NCBI GenBank assembly: GCA_016630905.1 | Contig: WBMQ01000005.1 | Coordinates: forward strand, 1,488,001-1,552,000 | Length of the DNA stretch: 64,000 bases | DNA from: Capillidium heterosporum | Lineage: Eukaryota; Entomophthoromycota; Entomophthoromycetes; Entomophthorales; Capillidiaceae | Reading direction: 5' to 3' | Shown here: positions 11,513 through 22,749 of the stretch, in pieces | Layout: every line of letters begins with the position of its first letter | Numbering within the stretch: the first letter of the stretch is position 1 | Made by a program: the position numbers and the translations under genes | Notes under the pieces: model-generated | Seen by the model: the letters and a program-made list of their open reading frames with translations, nothing else | What the model was told of the DNA's origin: nothing | Databases searched by the model: none

Positions 11513-13586
11513 ATGGAAGAAAATAATGGGCGATCAACAAGAGAAGATAAGAATATAGAAGAAAAAAGATATCGAACTGAAGAACGGACTTCTAAATATG
11601 ATGATGAAAGAGATAGACGTCCCAAAAAGAAGAGTCACAAGCATAAAAGTAAGAGCAAGAAGCATAAGAAACAAAAGCATAAGGAGTACGACAGCTACAG
11701 TGAACTGAGTTCCGATGAAAAGGTATCTAAAAAGGGGAGCAGTAGAGATAAATACTATAGCTCTAGCGAATATAACTCTGAAGAGGAAGATTCCCATTAT
11801 AGAAAGGAAAGAAAGAGTAAGAAATCAAAGTCTAAAAGGTCGAGGAGAGATGAGGACTATTCGGATGAATTGGTTGGTGCAAAGGTAACTCCTTTTACAA
11901 TGTTTTATTAAAAAATTAGGAGACTGAAGTTGAAAAACCAAAGTTAGTTCGAGAAAGCTGGATGGAATTAGACGATAGCATATTTCAAGGAACTCAGAAT
12001 CCAAACAGTAGAAAAAGTAAAGATGAGAATAAGCAAGATTCCAAGTATCAATATGCAAATGAGGTAAATTCATAATTGAACCTAAAGTATTTAGCCTTTA
12101 TTTTCATTTTATTTTGTAGGGTTTGATAGTTACCAGTAAAGAATTGAATCCATATCTAACCGGCAAAGCTACTCAGCCAAAAATGGAAGAAGAAGAGGAA
12201 GACAGATATGAAAATTTAACTGGTAGCTATTTCAAGTATTTATTCGATAAATTTAACTTTTATATTTTCAAGATTTGAAACCAACTATGTCAGCACCAGA
12301 ACGAAGAGCTGTCGATCCAGATGCTTTAAATCAGCTACAAGCCAAAGTACTGCGTGCTAAACTTACTAGATCAAAAGACCTACCCGAGCTACAGGCACAG
12401 TTGGATCAAATGTTGAATCCAATTTACCAACCCCAGCACTCGGTAACCTTAGTAAATTTACCTGTCCATTAATTTATAATAGGATGGTGATGCGAAAACT
12501 TTACCCAATTACGATATGACAGGGAATCGAATCGATGTAGGGAACTTGAACTTAGATCCCAAAGCTCAGTTGGATGAAGCGGATATGACAGTAGAACAGC
12601 TAGCTCGATGCGAGCGCCAGAATACCGACCTAAGTGGGGTGGATCGGAGCTTAGCCAGTAGGATTGCGAGTGATCCACGGTTCGAAAACAAATTAGATTA
12701 CATCGATACCCACAGCAACCGATTAGCTCAACCTAAACAACGTAGTGAAGCTGTAAAACGGATGTTGGCGGTCAACGGTAATTTTTTCTCTTCAATTCAT
12801 TTGAACTTAAATCTTTATTTCGATCTGGTAAGTAGATTATAAAAAAGTTAGCCGGGCTCTAGATCGATGCAAGTACTGCTTTCAGTCGGACAACTTACCC
12901 TAAAGTCCCCGTCATCTCCACCGGTCACCTCATCTACTTGGCCCTACCTCAAAGTGGGGAGTTGGTGGATGGCCACTGTACTTTGGTACCCTATGAGCAT
13001 CAGGTCAACTCTCTCAAGTGCAATGACGACGAGTGGACCGAGCTACGTAACTTTATGAAGACTCTTACCATCACCTTTGACCGATTAAACTTCCGTCCCG
13101 TCTTCTTTGAAACCTGTATCAACTTAAATGACGGCTTACACACTAGTATCGAGTGCATCCCCGTACCGATTCATGTGTTCGAGTTGTTGCCTAGGTACTT
13201 TGAGGAAGCTCTTAAAGAGGCAGCTCAGGAGTGGTCGACACATCGGCCTGTTATGGATACCAACAAGTATGGATTTAGAGGCAGCTTGAGTGACAAGGCC
13301 AACTACTTTCACGTCTGGTTCAATTTGGATGGGGGGTTAGCCCATACTGTTGAAGGGTACTTCAGTAAGGATTTGGCACTGGTAAGCAAATTTATTTATT
13401 CGATAAGTTATAGGTACTAATGACTCTATATAGGAGGTTTTAATTAGTGCTTTAGATCTAGATCCGTTCGAATTGAACAACCGTAAATCCAAACTTCGTG
13501 ATTCCAATCAAATGCGAGTCAACAGGTTCAAGAGCTTCGCCAAGTACTGGAAGGAGGATGATTGGACCAAATTGTTGGATGAGTAA
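11513..13586 (+). CDS. CWF19: CWF19-like splicing factor (CwfJ domains)
   Basis: Spliceosome-associated protein of the Cwf19/CWF19L2 family, involved in late splicing and lariat turnover. Seven exons: 11513-11884, 11920-12063, 12120-12222, 12273-12442, 12483-12777, 12848-13381, 13434-13586; introns 35-70 nt, the last with a TACTAAT branch sequence. About 589 residues: Lys/Arg/Ser-rich N-terminus (KKKSHKHKSKSKKHKKQ), conserved middle (DPDALNQLQAKVLRAKL), then CwfJ C1 (CKYCF, GHCTLVPYEH, near residue 366 on) and CwfJ C2 (YFHVWFNLDGGLAHTVE) ending in RFKSFAKYWKEDDW. The reading needs one base skipped at 12898-12901 (TTA CCC TAA A), where the zero frame hits a stop inside QSDNLPKVPV; no intron can explain this. 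The acceptor of intron 5 (12847) was picked to keep phase. Confidence 0.88.
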
Positions 13587-14512
13587 ATGATTGATGTTTA
13601 AGGCTTTTGCATTTTTATACTAGTAAGTGCTTTACCTTTGATTTTTTGTCTTATATACGATTAAATGGTTATAGTTTAGTTGATTAGGCTTTAACTTTAA
13701 ATATATAAAGGCGATAAGATAAACTTTGATATCGTCCTTGAAATTTTTTCGGTACTTCACCGAAAACTTAAAGCTCGTATTTGAAAATTATGATTCTCAG
13801 TCAGGTAAGGATTTCATATCTATTCCTAAATTTCTGTTTGCCTTATGAAAGTTTAAACTAGTATATATAGTACTCCCTTTAACAAGCTAGTTTATAGTTG
13901 AAATAGTTTTATGCTCTATATAAAGTTCACAAATCTTTAACTGTATTATTTGCTGTTTATAAGCCTATGTCTGTTGATAGAAGACTATAAATTTGCAAAA
14001 CTTTATTTCGTTAGCTATAAATGCTTATATAAGCTTGGAAAGATATATGGCTGGGTAGTATAGTTAGCTAGGAATTTATCCATTGGTTGGTATATGTACA
14101 CTGTGATAGCTCGATCTAGGAATACTAATATTGAGGTAGGACAACACTTTGTGCAAGGCTTTGCTTTTATGAGCTCAACAATTAAAATGTTCTGTATACA
14201 CTTCTATTTTATAACTAAGGTCATAGATGATACTTGGTTTAACCTCCACTGCTAATTTGCATCTCCCACCAGAAGCAAAAGATTTTTGCTACATTTACTA
14301 CAATTCAATTCATCCAAACTGAACATCAACAAATAGAATCATTCAGCCGTGCAAGTTATGCGGAAATCCATCCGTACAATCGGATTCTTCAAAATATGAG
14401 ATCCTCCCCCATACTAGTTTTACTACATGAAGTTACACGTAGTTTCAAATATAAAGTATATAAAAGCATCGAATATCAATCTATAGATGCAATTTTTTAA
14501 AAGTATTAAGCG
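13587..14512. other. Intergenic
   Basis: No gene supported, apart from the TATA-like element listed near its right end. Confidence 0.6.
14457..14466 (+). promoter_or_regulatory. TATA-like element
   Basis: TATATAAAAG about 47 bp before the start codon of the small secreted-peptide gene at 14513. Position and sequence suit a TATA box, but the region is AT-rich, so chance is possible. Confidence 0.35.
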
Positions 14513-14698
14513 ATGCTATTGATAAACTTAATCCATCCTATACTTACAATTGGTTTAGTTATTGCACAGAAGACAGTAGAGTTTTCCAACCCAGGTGTAA
14601 TGGATGGGCTCAATTTCGCTAGCTGTAGGGCCAACTGTGATACCAAGTTTTCGTTCAATCCCTTCGATAGAGTTCGATGTCAAAGGGAATGCTTCTAG
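14513..14698 (+). CDS. Small secreted cysteine peptide with paired CX3C motifs
   Basis: A 61-residue open frame. Residues 1-18 form a hydrophobic, signal-peptide-like segment ending in VIA; the predicted mature part is about 43 residues. Its only cysteines are C38, C42, C56 and C60, spaced CX3C-X13-CX3C, the pattern of alpha-hairpinin peptides (two helices joined by two disulfides, with known antimicrobial or enzyme-inhibitor members). Resemblance rests on cysteine spacing alone. Being short, in a poorly coding region, it could be a chance frame; the TATA-like site upstream and the signal-peptide-like start argue for a real gene. Confidence 0.45.
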   Translation: MLLINLIHPILTIGLVIAQKTVEFSNPGVMDGLNFASCRANCDTKFSFNPFDRVRCQRECF

Positions 14699-15894
14699 AT
14701 TCTTGCATCGTGCCTTGACATGGAGGTTAAAGCCTCAAGCTTTCAAGTGATATCTATAGCTTTATATAAGGATAACAATCCTCAAACTCATATATACTTA
14801 ATAAATATTTTATTCATTTCACTAATATAAACTTTGAGTACTTTTCTAAAACTATAAAGTAGCTTGCCATATCTTCTATACATTGGATTCAAATGAACGC
14901 AGTATAGTCCACCAAGATAACTTGAAGTATTTAAATTGGTTACTAAATCTATATAAATCATTGGAAACTTTCCAAAATCCTATACTGCAAAATATCTTTC
15001 AACGCTTTTGTAAAACTGTCGGCCGGTCCTACCTAAACCTCTACCATCCAACAAAGTCCACCACGATATCTAAAGGTTCTTTTATAAATTAAAATTCAAT
15101 CCATCTCACCATAGTTTTATTCTTCACAGCTACCGTTGATCATATAGAAATGCATCTACATAATTAGCACTGCTACCTCTCAATTAACCTTCCTGAAGGA
15201 TACTCGGAAATATATACTTTTTGACAACTATAATTTTATAAAGGAACACATGTCCCTCACTCCCAGCATCACTATCTATTGGTACCGAGAACTGGGTTCC
15301 AACAACAATCGATCGGATCTAAAACCTTTAACTAAATGTTCCTAATTAGTCAGCAATTCGTCGTTAAGCTCAACTAAAAACTATCTCAACGCGATAAATT
15401 TTGGTAAAAAGGTAATTTAAATGTTGGTATCCCCATCAACATCCATACTTTGCAATTATCATTTGCAACACAGAAATTGATACACAACTCAATATTGTAT
15501 TTGTACCGATCAAAAGTTTGTATATTGGAAAAAGTACATCGAATTATGGCGTATATCTGAAAACAATTGTATTGGAATATTTCCAAATTTGTAGTTGTAT
15601 ACTATTGTTCCGCGAGGTCGAAGTTTCTTATAAACCAATCAGTTTGGCTCATTAGCCCATTATAATGCTCTTCAATTGGGTAGATTTCAAATCTACTTCG
15701 GAAGCCTTTCTCTAATGAAACTACCTGAATGACCAAATTTCAGGACAAATTATCAGCATGATCTATGGAGCTTGCAAACATACTTTCCAGTAATTAGTTT
15801 TATACCTTTTTCATCCTACCAACTGCAACCCAACACTCACAAATTCAAAGCTAAATACGATACGCTTCAGCAAAATTTATTCTAGATATTAGCC
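14699..15894. other. Intergenic
   Basis: Contains a 70-codon open stretch (14883-15092) without an ATG at its start and without recognisable features; I do not call it a gene. Otherwise nothing seen. Confidence 0.5.
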
Positions 15895-16422
15895 ATGAGC
15901 ATGTACCCATTCAACGAGGAGAAAAACTCCACCTACCACTTGACAGAGACGTCCCAAACGCAACCGTTCAATTACATTAACCCACAAACTGAAAACTCAA
16001 CGAATTTCGTCGTGCCTCCAGTCGTCAACTCCAACATAAACATTGCCGATGCCAACTTCACCCACGAGTTCGACCGACCCAAGTTTGACAAGTACTTGGT
16101 AGATTACTTTTTAGCCAACTTGAACCAGAGCTTCAACTTTATGATCGATGAAACAAAGTTAGCACGTATAAGGTGTATGTTCCCCAAGACGAGTGAGTCC
16201 TTTTTGTTCTTTACTGTATGTGCATGCTCAGCCATCATGAGTGACTTGGGTCCTACTCATAAAATTAGTTTGTACTACTACGATAGAGCTATCCAACTAA
16301 TACCGTTGGCCAAACCTTTGCAAGACGCGCTGTTTTTGGATGGCTTACATATCTTGGAGTACTTGAAGCAGTACATATCGTCGACGATATTGAACACCGA
16401 AAACTCCAATTTAACTAGCTAG
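15895..16422 (+). CDS. Fragment of a fungal-specific transcription-factor domain protein
   Basis: A 175-residue frame beginning with a low-complexity Asn/Thr/Ser stretch, then a segment (FDRPKFDKYLVDYFLANLNQ onward) resembling the start of the middle homology region of fungal Zn2Cys6 activators, including the SESFLFFTVCACSAIMS and YYYDRAIQLIPL helices. No Zn2Cys6 cluster precedes it and the domain stops after roughly 110 residues, where the full one has 250 or more. No continuing exon was found downstream. Codon use and GC are gene-like. Probably a truncated paralogue, either a regulator-like short protein or a decaying copy. Family assignment is by pattern only. Confidence 0.45.
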   Translation: MSMYPFNEEKNSTYHLTETSQTQPFNYINPQTENSTNFVVPPVVNSNINIADANFTHEFDRPKFDKYLVDYFLANLNQSFNFMIDETKLARIRCMFPKTSESFLFFTVCACSAIMSDLGPTHKISLYYYDRAIQLIPLAKPLQDALFLDGLHILEYLKQYISSTILNTENSNLTS

Positions 16423-17815
16423 ACTTTTTTATCTTACTTTTAGGGCATACTTCAGGTAGCTGTACTTGCACTTGGAGCCTGATATCTTAATTAAATAATT
16501 TAATTTTTATAGTTTATATTGGATTCATTTCTAACTGTTTTGTTGGTTTATGGAGGGTAAGCTAGCCATTTATTTTATAGTTTATAGTTTGTAGTAAGTA
16601 CTTTTGAGACTGTAGTGAAAGTTAGGATTTAGAGTAGGTATCGAAAGGTTATATATTACCTTTATTGCTCATTAAAAGTAGTTTCTCACCTGGAATCTAT
16701 ACAGATATTGGGTTATCTTTGCTATATGAAACTTGCATTTACAGGTCTTTAAATGCTCGGTAAGCTTTTCTTTAGTTGATAATCAGCCTTAAGCTTCTTT
16801 TGAATATAATTAGTGAAATTGCCTAGATACCTTCACTAGTCATTGACGAAAGACTAGAAACCTCAAAATGAATTATGAACCTTTAACTAGATGGTCCAAA
16901 CTATGAATTTTGTCGACAGGACTTTCAGTGTGAGCTTTAGTTTCAAATACATAACCAAAAGATATATTAGTATCTTTAGTATCATAAATCGTTATACACT
17001 GGGTAACTCTTTATCATCAAACTGTTACTTATTGTGAAGGCCTTCAACCTAGAACTTCATTACTCTCTATTTTTGGTCGAAACACTTATATATGCTTTCT
17101 GAATCTAATTAAGATATCTGGACTTCATCTGGAAGCACAAACTGCCCAGGTCAATCAGTATACTACTTGTTGGTCTCTTACCCATCCAAGGACAATTAAA
17201 ACTGCTGTCACTAGTAAAATAAGCTGTATTAGTAGATTGGTTTTGAATATATATCGCTATAGATTATGAAGTTTAGTAGTTGGATTTTTTCAAATATTTG
17301 AAGCTTTGATGTTGACTATATTAAAGTTCAAGACAAGCATAGTGTATTTAATTAAGCATTTAATAAATAATTGAACCGATCTAACAATACAAAATATACT
17401 AAAATAAGCCTTTCCATAGCTTTGCTGATATGTCATAAATAGTAAAGCCTTCTAGCCAGCTTCATTTCCATAAACATGTAATTTACTTGGGCAAATATAC
17501 CTAGATATAATTTCGCTATAGCATGCTACTTTGCATATAAAGTAGTTTACTCTATGTGTTTAACTGAAAAGACCTAAATTTAGTAGTCTTACACAGCATG
17601 ATTGGCTAAACTGTTTGATGATATGCAAATCAATGAGTGTAAGCACTTCCCAGTTTCAATTGGTCTATTCAGGGTAAAATTACTTTGACCTAGAGTTATA
17701 ACTTCAACATTACCTATTCAGACCACCATTTCTTAGAAACGAAAGAAGAGGTATCGACAGGTAGTCCAAACACATCAAGTTGTTTATATTCAAGCATTTT
17801 TAGACTTTATTTACG
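16423..17815. other. Intergenic, AT-rich
   Basis: No coding continuation of the upstream fragment and no other gene supported. Confidence 0.6.
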
Positions 17816-19093
17816 ATGGGATTGAATCAACTACCGTTAGAGTTACTTGAAATCATGGCAATAGATTTAGACTACGAAGATCTGTGCAACCTAAGCTATC
17901 TCAATAAGGATCTCCGACAACTTTCCCTATCTTTAATATTTCAACATGTAGTCTATGATAAACTTAATTACTGGATCAGCTACTGCCAAAAGTGTCAACA
18001 TGATACAGGAAATTGCCTACCTAGAAGTTTAATAAGCAAGTACAACAGGTATATCCTCAAAGCCAAAAATACAAAAGGTAGGTTGAAATTCAAAATTGAC
18101 CTCTACGACAACCTCAAGAGCTTTGAAGAGATAGTCAAGATGGATAGTTTTAATGATACTACTGAGACAGAAATCGAAAAGTATAAGAAGCTGGTAGAGT
18201 ACAGCATAATAGTCAAGTCGAATATTTCACCTGACTTTACCAAAATAGTCCCAGTCATAAACCAGCTGAATCGTCTATCATTACAGTTGAAGACTTCCAA
18301 GTCATTCCCTTTGGATAAAGTAGCCAATGCTAAATTACATTATCTCTATTACATTTGTGACCAAGTCGATGGGGCAATTTTTCAGCATATCCACCGGAGC
18401 TTTGAGAACCTTAAGGTAATGTATCTGAACTTTAGAGTTTTGGATTCTCCGACCCAACCTCTACCGATGTTCAAAGGCCTGAAGGAGTTCAGCTCTAAAT
18501 TGAGTTATTACCACCCTGATTGGTATGCCAACTACCTTTCCGATTCCAAGTTCTGGCCCGATGTTTTAGCCTTGAACATACACAACTTCAATAACAGCAG
18601 GATAGTACCCAAAGGTACCTGGAAAAACCTACTAAGTCTAGATACCGACCTTCCGCCTGACATTGTAAAAGATGACATATCTGGCTTCCTCAATCTTACC
18701 TGTTTAACCGTTAATTTTAGTTATGACGGTATCGACAACCCCATCCCTTTAGTTTTCGAAGTTTTGGTTAACTTGCAACATCTCAGTATAACGAGTAGGC
18801 ATTCTACAAAGATCTTTGACTTTGACCATAAATTAACCTTGCTCAGCTTCAACTACGCTTACACACACGACCTCGATGCTAACTTTCTGATCTTCCTATC
18901 TAAGTTGAAGAAGTGTCGCCACTTTGTTTTCACTTGGGACCAGAAAGTTGACGATGTTAGTGAGACTTTGAAGAGCTTAGAAGACCTGAAGTTCGACAAT
19001 CTGCTTCAGTTGACGTTGTGTTTGTCCCCTGATGGTCTACTTGAGTGGTTTCGAGATAGGGCGCCCAATTTACAGGAATCGGATGGCTACTGA
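17816..19093 (+). CDS. F-box protein with degenerate leucine-rich repeats
   Basis: Intronless, 425 residues. Residues about 4-48 match an F-box (LPLELLEIMAIDLDYEDLCN then LSYLNKDLRQLSLSLIFQHV), the segment that docks on Skp1 in SCF ubiquitin ligases. The rest has irregular leucine-rich units (LNRLSLQLK, LKVMYLNFRV, LTCLTVNFSY, LVNLQHLSIT, LLQLTLCLS), as in substrate-recognition LRRs. The target cannot be inferred. Start is the first ATG of the frame and puts the F-box right at the N-terminus, as usual for this group. Such proteins often form large lineage-specific families in fungi. Confidence 0.8.
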   Translation: MGLNQLPLELLEIMAIDLDYEDLCNLSYLNKDLRQLSLSLIFQHVVYDKLNYWISYCQKCQHDTGNCLPRSLISKYNRYILKAKNTKGRLKFKIDLYDNLKSFEEIVKMDSFNDTTETEIEKYKKLVEYSIIVKSNISPDFTKIVPVINQLNRLSLQLKTSKSFPLDKVANAKLHYLYYICDQVDGAIFQHIHRSFENLKVMYLNFRVLDSPTQPLPMFKGLKEFSSKLSYYHPDWYANYLSDSKFWPDVLALNIHNFNNSRIVPKGTWKNLLSLDTDLPPDIVKDDISGFLNLTCLTVNFSYDGIDNPIPLVFEVLVNLQHLSITSRHSTKIFDFDHKLTLLSFNYAYTHDLDANFLIFLSKLKKCRHFVFTWDQKVDDVSETLKSLEDLKFDNLLQLTLCLSPDGLLEWFRDRAPNLQESDGY

Positions 19094-20219
19094 AGTTGAA
19101 ACTTTTTCTCATGGAGCTAAAAAGTAGAAAAAACATCCTTATATGATCAAATGTGTTATTTAGTAAAATAAATTTCCACAAATTCATAGGCAACCTCCAG
19201 CATCCTTCTTTTTAACCGTTAGTCACCTATTTTATGACAGTGTCTATTTTAGTAACATACTTGAAACCACCATTTCACTTGATATTACTTCTTTTTCTTC
19301 GTTTCTAATTCCAACATTGTACTTTACTGGATTGTCTACTTTTATCCTCGCTCTTCGAGTTTAAATTCAAGCCCATCAATTAGTACTCCACTACGACTAT
19401 CATATTTTCGCTAAGCTCTCTTTCTAATAAGCTTTAATGCACTTCAATGATTAAAGCTAGTATATTTTAATTGCATTTCCTTTTAATTCCTTCTACAATA
19501 CCTACTTACACATTGTGATATATCCACCTTAACAATACTAACTTGTTTGATCTCTAGTTGAACTACCTCACTATATTTACAAAAATATACCCGCCTTCAT
19601 GTAACAATTTCAAGTGTGTATTTCCATATTTCTGGTTTTTTCACTGCCTTTGCTCTGACAATTATATCAATATATTTTTTTAAGAAGATCCTTTCCTAAA
19701 GACATAAGTTGTTTGTAAAATGTTGGTACTTTTTTTGAAGCCAGCTAAATGAAGCACTTTAACTTAGTTGAAATATAGTTTACGATGCATAGCTATTGGC
19801 TAAGCCGTCTCAATAAATATGTCGTTTATCCTCAAAGATACTATATATAGTAGCGATATATTAAATGATATTGGTTCATATCCTTTTTTTCTATTATTGT
19901 TAATAATTATATTTGTCTTCATTTACTACTTACAGTCAATAAATGGTAATTGTATTGATCCAAACTCTTCTGTCAACCTATATTTTGAACATTATCCTCT
20001 TACCTTGATAACCCTTATATTGTTAATTTACAAGCAATCAAGGAAACAGCCTCTACACATAAAGGTTGGCCTACGATGTAGTACCACTAAGATTGTTTGT
20101 ACATGAAAGATCAAAACTGGAGGTGGCCCTAAAGCGGCATCCACCAGTAGTGGATTGAAAAAATCGATAAATTGAAAGGTAAACTAAATTATTTCAGATT
20201 GCTTCTTACTGATATATTG
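19094..20219. other. Intergenic
   Basis: No gene supported. A 95-codon hydrophobic frame (19819-20106) has AT-driven composition and no recognisable domain; not called. Confidence 0.5.
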
Positions 20220-22560
20220 ATTCTAAAGGTGCACCTTGACGCTAAAACCCCAGTACCTATGACCTAGGTCGTGTTTTAACTCTTGCTGGCTTTATATTTA
20301 GCTATATTCTTACTCATTTGAACAGAGCTTGTTATTATAAATATAAAATATAGTTTCGCGATTTGAAGACCATATTCTGTCATTACTTAATCCAAGGATG
20401 TAGGAATCCTATTTACACATCCGGTTAAAAGGGTAAATGACCGTGTATAATTGGGTGAAGTGTTACTAAATTGTTAAGACTTCCTATTTTAGGGTATAGT
20501 CCAATTCCGATACCTATTGAGCAAAAGTTAGCCTATATCCTTTATACATACTAAAAAGTAAAGGCATTACATCGTACCTTGTATATCTGTAATCATCGGC
20601 AAAATGAAATACTTGTTCTGCCCAGCCATTCTCATTCTCTCATAGATCATGATTACTTTTAGTTATTTTTTTAATAAACAGTATAGCTTTTAAGCGATTA
20701 GATGAATTGTGTAAATTGCCAATAGTTTGCAATTGGGTAGTTCATTATACAATCTACTATCGATAGTTCAAAGTTTTTAAGACTACTATAAAGACCAATT
20801 CGCATTGTAAGTTAGTTGAAGTTAGCCCTTTTAGCATTAAGAGTAATAACTCAATGGCCATATGGGCCAGCTATCTGTTTTTTCGGTTACTTTGCTACAA
20901 CTTGAAGTTGAAATCCTTGACTTTGACTTGGCTTCCTTATAAGGATATATTAATTTCTTTCAATATTCAAAAATACTTGGGAGTCTATAAGTCAATTTTG
21001 AAAACTTCGTATAACATGATACTATATCTCAGTTTCATCCCCCTTTACTTTTGAGTCTTCTTCCAGATTCTATTTATGCAAGTATATTAAGCCACGTAAA
21101 GGATTATGTAATCATATACCTAAATAAAAAACCTTGATTAAATATAAGGTCGCTCTCTTTTTAATTACTTTTATAGTATCTAATCCTTTCCACATATCTT
21201 TATTCTTATATATCAGCACAAGTAGAAAACCGAGTTGCACTATACTCGAGAGTGTCGATATAGATCTTTCTAAGTATAAGTATAAATTGCTATATTTAAA
21301 GCTATATCACAGTATCAAGTGCATTCCCTAATCCGTCCCACTCCTTATAGTTTGCATATTCACCTGTAGGCTGTAAGAAAAGGGATTTTGATTTATATTC
21401 TCGATTCATCTTTGTAAAGGCTACTAGTACTTCAGTATAGCAGAGTTTAGTGCCGGTAAACGTAGTGGTCCGATTTTTCCTTTTATATATCAATCACAGC
21501 ATGTAAAATATAAATTGTATCAACAATATATGACTATATCCAAGTATTTGGTTATAATATTTTTAGAAAAATAATTCTATATTACAGTAAAATTTTAGAT
21601 ATATATTTTTATTAACAGTACAAATGGCAATATAATTTAAGGTGTAGTAGAGCTTCAACACTAACGGAGGGTAGCTAAGGGGGGTGACAGCTAGGTAGGA
21701 CGTTTGGGAATTACTCTGCCTTTTTCTTGGCCTCTTTAATCTTGACAATGATATATGGTACTCCTCTCATATTGTTTAGGGTATGTTCTTGCTGATCTCA
21801 ATAGTCTGATTTGATTCTTGCTATAGCTCAAGGACAAAAGTAGCACCTTATATACCATAAACCTCATTGAAAATTTACACCATTCCTACCTAAGCAAATA
21901 TGTATATTAGCTAATCGTATCTTCTGCTTACCATATTTGCCACCATTCCCGCAAGTTCATTGTATGGCACGAGAATAAAGGTAGAATAGGCTAAAATATA
22001 TCGGTTTGCTATTAAAAGTGGGCTAAGCTTCTCGATCTTTATTTGAATGAAATTAAAAGGGTACTATTACGGTAAAAAAGAAAAGAATAGCCAAAATATT
22101 TAGGCAGAAATTTTGGATAGTTTCCATTACTATGTGGCTTTAAATGTCAATGGTCTTAATTATTCCCAATTAGAATGCATCCTAAAAGGTTTTCATTTAA
22201 CATTACCTACCCAGTACTGGCATTGTGGCTTTGAAGATGCTAGCAGGGATAGATTGCGAGATACATTATACTTCAATTGAAGCGATTTTACACTAAATGA
22301 ATTCCGGATTAGAATTCATCCAAAATGGCCTTCATTTGGTGTTAGCTATATGACGGTGGTACCGTAACTTATAGAGCTGCCAGCCGATATAGGTTGTGAA
22401 GATATGATATACTCCTATTGAAGCGATTTTGCAATCAAAAGAGCTTGAGTCATGTAGTAAAAGATCCAATTATGCGACCTTGAAGACTATGCTAGGGCCT
22501 ATAAGTACAGGATAACAAAGCCTTCAAATCGATAGTCCAGGACCGGATATCTCACTCATT
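20220..22560 (-). mobile_element. Degenerate repeat copy A with LINE-like reverse transcriptase remnant
   Basis: Collinear with 22750-25000 (copy B) over its length; matched landmarks lie 2.4-2.56 kb apart (gacctaggtc 20261 / gacctaagtc 22789; ccttataagg 20935 / 23487; gcaatcaaa 22431 / 24862). Read on the - strand: ~140-bp subrepeats, then a short conserved reading frame ending at 21711, then, near 20600, FHFADDYR, matching in place the DNYRPTTL of copy B. This fits the N-P-Y-R-P-like opening motif of LINE reverse transcriptases. A degenerate LD..V motif follows ~70-75 codons later (around 20390). Many stops: a fossil. LINE identity is inference; the repeat relationship is seen directly. Confidence 0.5.
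22169..22440. repeat. Tandem ~139-bp subrepeats in copy A
   Basis: Two diverged units. Unit starts (attagaatgcatcc / attagaattcatcc) lie at 22169 and 22308, 139 bp apart. Each has the block 'cctaaaa/ccaaaa..tttcatttg' and ends near 'cttcaattgaagcgatttt' / 'tcctattgaagcgatttt'. On the - strand they precede the element's coding remnants, as promoter monomers do in some LINEs. Confidence 0.65.
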
Positions 22561-22749
22561 TCATTAGTGACACCATGATGTAGAATTTTAATATTAAGAG
22601 CATAGATTTACCAACAAAAATTTAGTTTACATCAGAAGTTGCGTCGTAGGTATACTTGCACCAAAACAATATTCATCAGCTGTGGATTTAAATGTATTGG
22701 TATAGTGAGTAGTATATTTAATTACCATAATTTTTTACTAATATGTCTG

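Noticed and set aside
14883-15092. 70-codon open stretch starting at TTG
   Set aside because: No ATG start, no splice partner found, no recognisable motif.
19819-20106. 95-codon frame with a membrane-like stretch
   Set aside because: Composition explained by AT-rich DNA; no family resemblance or regulatory context.
20577-20600. Reading FHFADD in copy A as the catalytic (Y/F)xDD motif of a reverse transcriptase
   Set aside because: The homologous site in copy B reads LADNYRPTTL, so this is the upstream YRP-type motif rather than the YADD box.
20854-21054. 66-codon + strand frame inside repeat copy A
   Set aside because: The coding signal of the repeat is on the opposite strand and copy B does not keep this frame.
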